Under the pieces are notes generated by a model. It was not told where the DNA came from, made no database searches, and saw only the letters and a list, made by a program, of their open reading frames with translations. A stretch of DNA of 47,406 nt from Silene noctiflora (Eukaryota > Streptophyta > Magnoliopsida > Caryophyllales > Caryophyllaceae), in contig VHZZ01001250.1 of the NCBI GenBank assembly GCA_009801015.1, forward strand, positions 25,946-73,351, read 5' to 3'. This document shows, piece after piece, positions 1 to 9,400 of this stretch (positions within the stretch are counted from its first letter, which is position 1; each line of letters opens with the position of its first letter). Position numbers and translations under genes: made by a program.

Positions 1-663
1 CAGTAACGGAGTTTAGGTTTTTGTTTTGAAAGCGAAATAATGAATTACTGCTTCCCGATCTACTATTTATACTTTCCGCGAAAAAAACCCGTTACGAACT
101 AGACACTCGACCGAGTAGACGACACTCGACCGAGTGCAGTGCACTCGACCGGGCATGCCACTCGTCCGAGTTCCCCATTCCAGAACACTGACAGAAAGAT
201 ACAACTGGGCACTCGGTTGAGTACCCTGTACTCTACCGAGTGTCCCTATACTGAAAATACCGAGTATTACACAGAAACTCTTCCAGACTCTGATCATAAC
301 TTACTCATTAGAGTACCCAAAAACCAAATACCCGAGGCATTACAAATCACTAATACTAAAATTATGGAAAAAGCATTAGTTTGTTCGATAGTTTACAATT
401 AATGAATTAAATATCTCTTTTGTATTTAAATTTTCATCCATAATTATTGAAATTTATTGATTCGGGATGTTGAACAGTTAGGAATCATGAGAAATTGATT
501 TTAGTATTTTTTTCTAGTCTAATGAGAGTGAGGGGTATCAAATGGAAACTATTGTCTAAAAAGTACTAAAATGAGTAAAAAAAACGTACTACGAAAATAA
601 ACTACGAATTGTTTTAGCAAAATGTAATAGATTTTATTGCTTTATTTTAAATACTTTATTTTT
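1..663. repeat. Repetitive spacer with clustered ACTCG-NN-CGAGT palindromes
   Basis: No gene is supported here. Between about 107 and 241 there are six copies, perfect or degenerate, of a 12-bp interrupted palindrome of the form ACTCG-NN-CGAGT (near 107, 125, 147, 161, 211 and 230). Short open frames of 76 and 87 codons on opposite strands cover the same bases; they are what such palindromic, stop-poor DNA gives by chance and look like no protein I know. The rest, about 300-663, is AT-rich and featureless apart from the 9-bp sequence at 655-663, which is the left target duplication of the next element. The palindromes are probably from an unidentified dispersed repeat. Confidence 0.5.
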
Positions 664-2650
664 GGGAAATTCGCACTTATGCCCCTCTGGTATGGGTTAA
701 TCCCACTTGTATCTCTACTTTTCAGGATGACTACTTGTACCTCCGACTTACAAGTTATTTTCACTTATACCCCTCAAGTATAGGATAATTTCACTTGTAC
801 CCCTACTTTTCAGAAAAGCCCACACTCTAAGAGCATGTTTAATTTAATGGTAAGCTACACCCTTTTGTATCTTAAATTGCCATGTCAATTTTTCAAGAAA
901 CATAGCTTTCTAACTACAAAGTCATACAAGAGTGAGCAACAACATTTTGTAGTTTGCACGGTCCCACAACACCCTATCAACCAATAAAAAGCAAGCCATT
1001 TAATTTCAAGCTACATGCTTGGTAGAACTACAATGACTACAAAGAGGTTGTTTTTTTGTTGCTCCAATGGTAAACAACTTGCTCGACAATTTTATAAAAA
1101 TTTCAAGCAAGTCCTTTTTGTAGACCATTGCAGTTTTTCTAACATCCTAGTTACATATTAATCGTGAACATAATACTAAGCCCCGACCAACAATTAAGAC
1201 GTTAAGCGAATTATATTTTAAAAAACCATTCATTTGACTTGAACACTTAAAAGTTTTTTACTTTAACATTTGAAACACCCTTAAAAGCTTGACTTTATCT
1301 CTCCATAACTTATTTATTATATCTCCTCATAAACTACAAATTGACTAGACATTTTTTTTTCCTTATTTACCAGACTTGTTTTTATTTTATTTTTATATAT
1401 TACCAAGGGTATTGCTCTTTCATGTACATGAGTTACTTAATCATGGACATAATTTCCCATTTTACCCTTCACATTTTCACCATTTTCTCAATAATTTTCT
1501 ACTCATCAATTATTTCTCTTTCAACTTTCTCGCTTCACGTCCAACCACTATTTATGCCCCCACCTCTGCCGCCATCGTGCACCTCCCTCCGCAACGATCA
1601 CATCCCTTGCACAAACAAATAAGTCACGGTACAAAACTTACCAACGAACAAGAATGCTATGCAAAAATAATGCATCCTTAATTTGGAGCTATACATACAA
1701 ATGCTGCAAGTATTTCCCCATAAAGGCATTATTAACGCATTCAAGAAATGTTCATAGCATTATCAAAGACAATTGAACATTGATTAATACACCAGGGAGA
1801 ACCTCTTAATGCGAGATTGAAAAGTAGCATGAAATAATTCTCATTTAATTTATAAGAAACTAGCAATAAGAACAATATGTCGTCTTTTAATTACATGTCC
1901 ATTAACCCGTAACATAGATGGTTGGTCAATTAGTTCGGTAATTCATAAATTGAAAAGAAACGGCGTCTCATCCAAAACTACATAGTTTGTATCTAGAAAG
2001 AAGTAATTACTCATTCGACATGAGAATTATGATTCATAATTGAAGAATTTGAAGGAATTTAATTAGGTTTTTGAGAGAAAAAAAAAGAGATTAATTTTCT
2101 TAATTGAAGGGAAGAGTAGCGTTTGGAAAATTAATGAAAAAAAGTACATCAAAGAGTAATTCTTGTACATAAAGAACAACTTACCTTACTCATATTAATG
2201 GCTTAATTTTTTATTTTTTTTAATATTACCAATTCATTCAATACTTTATAGACAAAATCTATTTCTTTAATTTAATTAAATCATCATTATCACCGTCTTC
2301 AAAGCGGTCTTCATAGCTTTGAGGGTAAAAGATAAAAAAATACACGAGTAAATAAATACAATGGGGTGTAGATAAAGAAGTTGGGAAGAATAGTAAATGA
2401 TGAATGTTGAGCATAAAATAGGGAAGAAGGGTAAAAGATGAATGTTGAAGATAAAGTGGAGTTTTATAAAATGAATTTGGAGGAAAAACGATGTATTTAG
2501 AGATAAAACAAATACGTCAATTAGAGTACTCTTCTTCATATTGTTTACGTAGCCCTAAACATCTTACTTGACGGTACATAACATTATGTATGGCCACGAA
2601 CTAGAGGTGACAATTGAGTGAGTTGGGTTGGGGTTATATTAGGTTCGGCC

Positions 2651-3409
2651 CATGTTGGGTCAACCAAACCTTTCAGGTCGGATCGGGTCGAGTTCGGGTC
2701 ATTATCGGTAGGGGTGAGCAAAACCGTATATCCGATACGGTTTTAGAAACCGTATCAGATATCCGGTTTTTTAAATCTCCTTTTTTAGTATCCTTATCCG
2801 ATACGGTTTTTCCGTATATACAGAAACCGTATATCCGGTTTTTCCGTACATACGGAAACCGTATATCCGGTATCCGGTTTTCAGCCCCATTTATGTAATT
2901 TTAATATATATTTTTTTTCTTTTCTATGTGTGATTGTTGGTTTTTTTAGCAACTTAAAAGTGTTTTAAAAAGTTAGAAGAGTAAATAACTTATAAAGTTT
3001 AATACTAATAAGGTTTAGTCACCAACATATTGGTTATTTTGTGATTTATGTATATTTAAATATTTTATTCTAAAAAAAAGGCAACCGTATCGGATACCGT
3101 ATATCCGGTTTCATATTTTGTCGATCCGTATCCGATACGATTTTTAAAGAACCGTATCGAATATCCGAAAATTCGTATCGGATATCCGAAAATCCGTATA
3201 ATTAAATTCGTATCGCGTATCGGATACGTATAATAAAATCGTATCGTATAATTTTGCTCAGCCCTAATTATCAGGTCAGGTCATGTTGGGTCAAATGATG
3301 TATCAGGTCGGATCGGATTTGAGTCGGGTCATTATCGGGTCCGGTCATTTCGGGTCAAATGATGTATCAGGTCGGGTCGAGTTTGGTTCGGGTCACTATC
3401 GAGTCCGGT
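2651..3409. repeat. GGTCGGGTC-rich minisatellite with 64-bp units, split by a hAT element
   Basis: Two adjacent 64-bp units are clear at 3282-3345 and 3346-3409, each starting CATGTTGGG or CATTTCGGG and containing TCAAATGATGTATCAGGTCGG. An earlier, more diverged unit starts at 2651 and is interrupted at 2708 by the nested hAT element. A looser block of the same GGTCGGGTC-type sequence continues at about 3550-3790. The open frames over these repeats, of 94 and 89 codons, are by-products of the repeat and not genes. Confidence 0.7.
2709..3266. mobile_element. Non-autonomous hAT element, 558 bp, nested inside the MULE
   Basis: The left end reads TAGGGGTGAGCAAAA and the right end, reverse-complemented, reads TAGGGCTGAGCAAAA, a classic hAT-type terminal inverted repeat. 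Flanks ATTATCGG (2701-2708) and ATTATCAG (3267-3274) form an 8-bp target duplication with one mismatch, also as expected for hAT. Subterminal DNA is dense in variants of CCGTATATCCG and CCGATACGG in both orientations, the kind of repeated motif hAT transposases bind. The middle is AT-rich and has no transposase, so mobility would depend on an enzyme made elsewhere. It interrupts a 64-bp minisatellite unit, so it inserted after the minisatellite formed. Confidence 0.85.
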
Positions 3410-3971
3410 TACTTTATCACATTACTTCAATTTTTTACCATTAAATTTAGTTTTTAAGCATTATTTGGTTTAATTACTTCATTATTAAGTCAAACATATC
3501 AATCTAAATGCAAAATCACTTTAATTTTGATCAATATTAAGCTTAATAATTGTCGGTTCATCAATTTATTCGGGTCAGTATCGGGCCGGTGTCGGGTCTA
3601 GGTCGAGTTCGGGTCACTGATCATCAGGTCATGTCGGGTCGTCATCGGGTCGGATTTAGTTTCGGGATACTGATCATCGGGTCATGTCGGGTTACGGGTC
3701 CATCATCAGGTCGGGTCGGGTCGGTTTCTGGTTGCAATATTCTAGAGTCCTGTCGAGTCGGGTTTACTCGGGTTCAGGTCTGGTTAGACTTGCTAGCTCT
3801 AGTCACGGTTGATGTATAACTAAAGACTTCGAGGGTATAAGTGTGCTTTCCTGAAAAGCAGAAGTACAAGTGAGATTAGCTGATTAACCTATACCAGAGG
3901 GATACAAATGAGAATTTCCCTTTACTTTTATAGATAACTAACTTTAAAATGAGAATTAATTATTATAAAAA

Positions 3972-4818
3972 CTAGTATTGGTGCCCGGCTCCGCCCGGGC
4001 TACCTTTATTTAACATTAAAATTTATGTTCAATTAAATAAAACTACATTAAAGCTGCATAACTCGTACATTTATCATTAATATATTTTTCTATGTCATAT
4101 CTTAAAATTATGATGAAATAAAGTACGAGACAAATTCACTACTCCCGTTATTAATATTTCACTTAAATCGATTAATTGGCTCATTATTCATATATACTTT
4201 CTTTTGTTGTTAATATTGTTACTTTTATTACATTCGTTATTACTACTGTTACTTTCACTACTCTCGCCTTAATTATTGTTAAGTAATTATTGTTACTTTC
4301 ACTATTGCCGTATTAATATTGATAATTTCACTACTCCCGCGGTTACTTCTATTGTTCTATTACTTTCACTACTCCCGCTTACTTTTCAAATGAGTGATTA
4401 CTATCATATTATTATATATCTATTGCTACTACAATTCTTTTCACTACTACTATTTAGCCATACAATTTTAAGAGATTTATATATTTATATAAATATATTA
4501 CATATATGCACTAATTAAATCAAATCGAAATAAGTATGGAATATTATATTTTTTTGGAAATCTAGCTTGATTTATTTACCTTTTAATAGTTTCCAAAGTA
4601 TAACATACTTATATTATATTTGTCTATGTTAAATAATTAACATTCTTTATACTAATTAATACCATAAGTGAGGCATGTTTTTTTTGTTTTTTTGAAAATC
4701 ACCATATTTTGATATTTTCTAAATTTATGCTTAAACCAACATTGAAGTCTCTTGGTCGGGTCCATCACACAGTACTATCAATTAAAATTATATAGTATAA
4801 TTAATTAATTTGTATAGA
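3972..4818 (-). mobile_element. Non-autonomous Helitron, about 847 bp
   Basis: Read on the minus strand, the 3' end has a GC-rich hairpin (GCCCGG at 3983-3988 pairing with CCGGGC at 3995-4000), then about 8 nt, then CTAG followed by a flanking T: the Helitron 3' signature of hairpin plus CTRR inserted before T. The proposed 5' end at 4818 reads TCTATACAAATTAATTAA preceded by A, the usual TC start within an AT target. The interior has no helicase or Rep and contains several copies of a TTTCACTACTCCCG-like motif (about 4130-4380). The 3' end is convincing; the 5' end is the best match to the known start consensus but is less certain. Confidence 0.6.
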
Positions 4819-5281
4819 TTTATGTTCCTTGATTTCAGGAATATATATATAATATTAATTTATATAAAATATATTTTTAAAATAATAGAATTTAAATAGC
4901 ATATTGGTACAATTTACACGGGTATAGTCCTAACTCATAAGAAAACAAAACCCAAAAATGGTGGCCCAGTAATGATCTAAGTTCACAACTTTTGTTACAA
5001 TCTTCTCCCGCTCTCTTTCTCCTTCCTTCCTCCTCTCCTCCATCAATTTTCTCTCTCCTCAACCCCCCTTCCCTTTTAATCCAATTAAAATATAATAATC
5101 ATTTTAATACAAAGCATCATCTGCTACACACGACAAAATATCGCTGATATTCCGGTAATTTCTCCTCCATGAAATATGGACTTTCTTTATCACGGATTTC
5201 TTCTATCAATCTCTATTTGATTGATTAATTAATCTCTGTATTACATTTTCCAGTTATTTCAGAGCTGTTTTACTTGCTCAG
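4819..5281 (+). promoter_or_regulatory. Proximal promoter and 5' leader exon of the spatacsin gene
   Basis: AT-rich DNA with TATA-like stretches (about 4840-4880) is followed by a 70-bp CT-rich tract (about 5003-5076), a composition typical of plant transcription start regions and 5' leaders. A donor site, CAG|GTTAGT at 5281/5282, then opens a leader intron. The start of transcription itself cannot be fixed from sequence alone. A Helitron end at 4818 lies only about 200 bp upstream of the CT-rich tract, so promoter elements may partly derive from it. Confidence 0.45.
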
Positions 5282-6405
5282 GTTAGTACTAACCTTCGAT
5301 TTAATCACTCAATTTCGATTTTAATTGCTTTTATTTGTGATTGACTTGGGTTTATTTGTTTTATTTAATCTGTTTTCTGCTTCGTAATTATCGTTTTTTG
5401 TTGATTATCATTGTTTATTTGAGTTATCTTGTGAATTTCAGTGTGTTTGTACTAGTTTGATAATTGTTATGCATTACTGCAGCATGCATGAGGAATTTAG
5501 CAAGATGTTTAGTAGGAAATGATATGCAAAGTTAGATTGTGTGTTTGTGTGTAGTGTTCGATTTCCGAATACTTGTTGTCGAATTCGGTGTCGTGTTTTT
5601 GATTTGATTTCGCTCAGATGATGTTCTCATTTTATCCGGAACTTCATTTGGTATTGATTCAGTTTGATTGCGGATTTGTGAGTAGTTGTTCTTTGCAATC
5701 GCTGTTGTGCACATTGAGAAATTGGTTACTTTTTTGCGTAATTTGCACTGATGATGTAAGGCTGCATCAAGTGATAGGATATAACATGCATAAGCCGGAT
5801 TGTGCGTTTGTGTATAATTTTGGATTGACGATTACTCGCTGTTGAGCATGACATATGTATGGTATAAAAAGTTGCAGTTTGATTTTGCAAGCGTGTAAGA
5901 GTTGCAATGCCACATATATATGACATATTTAGTATCACGTAGATGATATCTTGATGCCACTTTAGTCAGACACTTATTATAGTCCTTCAGATTTGGAACT
6001 AATCCGGAACTTATTTTAGTTCTATTGCAGTTAGATTGTGCAATTGTGAGTAATTCCTCACTTGTTGTAGCTGCATGTATGCTTATTGAAAAAATGGTTA
6101 GTATGGTTGATTTGGATTGTTATGTAAAGTTGCCTCGACTTGAAGGCACTGGTGCAATGCTGATGATGAATGCTGACTGTATTGTGAAGTTGTATTTATT
6201 AATATGGTGATGTGACCTACTATATTGCATTCATAATACAATATGCTAAGTGGCACAGGTATCACAAAGTGACATATTTTCTCTCTCGTAGTTTACCAAC
6301 AATTTGGAGTGAAGGATGTACTGTGGTTATTCTGTTGGAAATGGACGACATTTTCTCGGTTTCGATTTTCATGGTGCTAAATTGTTTGCTATTATTTGAA
6401 ACCAG
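5282..6405 (+). other. Leader (5' UTR) intron of the spatacsin gene, with internal repeats
   Basis: The proposed donor is GTTAGT at 5282 and the proposed acceptor is CCAG at 6402-6405, three bases before the ATG at 6408. A 1.1-kb intron in the 5' UTR is common in large plant housekeeping genes. A degenerate module recurs four times, near 5531, 5661, 5791 and 6028, around GATTGTGYRTTTGTGWRT. The copies at about 5636 and 6004 also share an upstream TCCGGAACTT and are alike over about 60 bp. Small open frames in this stretch do not continue into anything recognisable. The leader splice is inferred and needs RNA evidence. Confidence 0.45.
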
Positions 6406-6407
6406 AT

Positions 6408-9400
6408 ATGGACTTTCTAGAGAATACGGAAGGTCCAGTTGTGTTGCAGTTGCACAAATTGGACCCTTCTTGTGTCCAGCTAAATGTGTCTGAGTACTCT
6501 GAAGCGTTTCTCTCTCCTACTAGAGAGCTGTTACTGCTGCATTCCTATCAAAACGAAGCCTTATTGCTTCCTCTAACCAAAGGTGACTCAGATCTGTTTT
6601 ACCTTCTTTTTTCCCCCCAATTTTATGTTTTATTTTTTGTAGTTTGTTCAATATTTATATAGAACACTCTTTGCAGGAGACCCTTACTCCATAACTTGTG
6701 AAAGTGGTAGATATGAACGTCAAGAGCATGTAAATTTGGTGTCTTCATCATCTCGTAGGTTAGATTCATTAGAAAATTTGCCGGGTACTTCTGGATCAGT
6801 TGAAGGGGTTTCTGATAATGGATTTTCTCCTGAAAGGAATATTTCACAATCAAATACTTGCCCTTTTATTTCTGATGTAAATTCACTGGCTTGGGGATCG
6901 TGTGGGGATATGTATAAACAGCACACAGAAGCACCATTTAGGGAGTTTCTCTTTGTGGTTGGTGAACGTGGCGTAACAGTTCACGCATTCCGTCAATTAG
7001 AGTACAGTGGTGAACTTGTCCAGCCACCAATTAAAGGTGCAAATGAGGTAGGAAAGTGGATGAATTGGGGTCCTTCTAGTGTATCTTCTTATGATAACAA
7101 GACTGTTGGAGATGTATCCATGGCAAGTAGGAGCAGTGAAGCTGAAGTACGTCCGCACTGTGCTGGTGAGGATTCAGCGAGCCATCTATCTAGTGCATTG
7201 CCCTCCAAAAAGTGGCTGCAGACCTTTATGAGCTCAGCTGAGACTATGGAATCAGAAGGTATTATTGTGACCCGTTTTCCTGAGAAATCGAAACTTCCCT
7301 GTGAGGCATATGTGGTCTCCTTCCCTGTTTCTTTCAATGAGTCTTGTTTTCTGGGCTTCATTTCGGATGCACGTTCTTCATTGAATGATGGCGCTTCTGA
7401 AGGGAAACGTATTCCTAAACCAGAGGACAATAAAACTAGTGTTGCAGATCTAAGTTTCATAGATGGAAATTTTGCCAGGAGCATACCCTATGTTTGTCTG
7501 AGAGTGTTTTCTAGCACGTTTGGCCACTTGATTGGATTTGTTCTGTCCACTGGATGTGATGATAGTATGGACTGTAGCTATAAAAAACCAGACATCATTG
7601 TTATTGTTGCTCTAGTGGACTTATTTGGGTTGCAGTGGCTCTATTCTATTAAGCTTCCACAAACAGATATGAGCTCTGAAGTTGAGTGGGTGGACTTCCA
7701 AATTTTTGACAAGTTTCTTGTTTCTCTAAACAAGTTTGGATCAGTTTTTCTTCATGGTGCGACTACAGGCGAATATATTGCATATGTGAACATGTTACAG
7801 ATATACGGAGTTCACCCAATACAAGCAAATGTTTTTATAAATGGTAATGGTGTGGCAGAAGATGATTTGCTAAGACAGAAGCTAGATTCCGCTCGTACTA
7901 TTGCTGGCAAACAGAAGTTCCATAGATTGATAGGCGCTCCTTATTCGTCTTGTTTTACTGTTGTTGATGAGTGTGGTGTAGCTTGTATTGTATGTGCGAC
8001 TGATCATGTGCCAAATAAGTATACTATGGTTGATAAACTTCTTCCGCAGTATCCAAGGCTTGGCCTTTTGGCTCCTTGGGATGTTGGTTATTCTGACATA
8101 GGCCAGCAAAAGATACCTTCTGCTCCTTTGGTCACTGAAAAATCAGTTAACTTCTCTTCAAAAAGTCAAAAACTATTTTTGAGCCATGAAAATAATTATT
8201 TTCAACTCGAAAGTGTTCACAATTGGCATAGTCAGGAGCTGTTGAATCAAGATGACTTAAGTTTACATGGCTTCTCTAGTGTTCCGCACAACGGTGTTAA
8301 AAATGTTTCTGATTCTCATCATCCACACTGTAATAGGAGGTTCTTTCTTCCCATTGCAAGATTTGATACTGCGGACACTATATGTTTTTCTAATCTTGGG
8401 ATAACTCGTCTCATTAGAAGAAAAAAATTGAGAAGTGAAAGGAGCTATATTGCGCATACCAGTTTGTACATAGAGCCTAACTGTTCTGATGACAAATGTT
8501 TGGGCCTCCTTAGTAGAACATTTGACGTGCAAGGTGTTGATGGAGATGCTATTGGTTGCAATTTTCAAGGGTGTTTGTATTTAGTTACTAGGAATGCAGT
8601 TTCTGTTGTTCTTCCCTCTGTTTCAGTGCCATTGAACTTCCATCGAATCCATTTGATGTCCAAAAACAATGAAAGTGAAGGAACTGTTCATAATTTACAG
8701 GGTTCTTCTATGTACAACGGAACAAAGCCACTTGTTTTACCGTGGCAAGTGGCAGTACTTGATAGAGTTATTCTATATGAAGGTCCGGATGAAGCTGATT
8801 GCTTGTGTTTGCAGAATAGTAAGTGTTTTCTACAATTTGTGGTATCATTCCTGCTTTTCTTTGATGGGAAGATTAATTTCATTAATAAGGTCATATGACA
8901 TGTACAAAAGACATCAAAATTAAAGTACGTATAAAAAAAATTAGGCAAAAATCACCCTCCTTAACAAAGGTCAATAAAATTAAAATATAACGCTTGTGAA
9001 TATCCTCTATTATCTTGTAGGTACCCTAAACGTTAGGAGCTCCCTATTCTCATACTGAGAGATAAAATCCACCCACACATGGAAGAAAAACTTGCATTTG
9101 TGTAGAGAGAGCAATTATTCGTACATATAAACAATTAGTTGCAAAGTTTAAATGTAAATATGGGGCTTATTACCACCAAAATTGGTTGGCGATTGCCCCT
9201 TGTTGAAGATTGGACTAGGTTTTTTGAAGGAGGAGAGGGAGAAATTACGTCACGTTTTTGGAGGGTAAACTTTCATTGTAACATTTGTTGGTTATTGTTT
9301 GTCAAGCAGAATGATTGAACCTCGTCAAGGCACTTGATTCCCCCTCTATTTGTAACCTAAGCCTTACTGTGCTTGGTACTTGTTCGAGCAGCACCTGTTG

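Larger units (their letters stand above)
664..3920. mobile_element. Non-autonomous Mutator-like element (MULE), 3257 bp
   Basis: The ends are inverted repeats of about 85 bp, roughly 80% alike, both starting GGGAAATTC (664 onward, and inward from 3920). They are flanked by TTTATTTTT (655-663) and TTTACTTTT (3921-3929), a 9-bp target duplication with one mismatch. Long ends starting with G and a 9-bp duplication are typical of Mutator-like elements. The left end is internally duplicated: a second copy of the terminal motif starts near 762, 88 bp after the first at 674. No transposase is visible, so it is non-autonomous. The interior holds AT-rich filler (about 830-2600), a 64-bp minisatellite, and a nested hAT element. 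The mismatch in the duplication and the divergence of the ends suggest an old insertion. Confidence 0.8.

Noticed and set aside
829-1160. Possible Harbinger-type MITE starting GAGCATGTTTAAT within the MULE
   Set aside because: A matching inverted end was not found; the similarity at the far end is too weak.
1341-1681. Overlapping open frames of 93 and 101 codons
   Set aside because: They lie inside the MULE, in pyrimidine-rich DNA, overlap each other in different frames and contain no recognisable motif.
2614-3819. Open frames of 94 and 89 codons rich in Gly, Arg, Ser
   Set aside because: They are translations of the GGTCGGGTC minisatellite and hAT subterminal repeats.
7089-8568. Minus-strand open frames opposite spatacsin exon 2
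   Set aside because: Their composition mirrors the sense codons and they match nothing.
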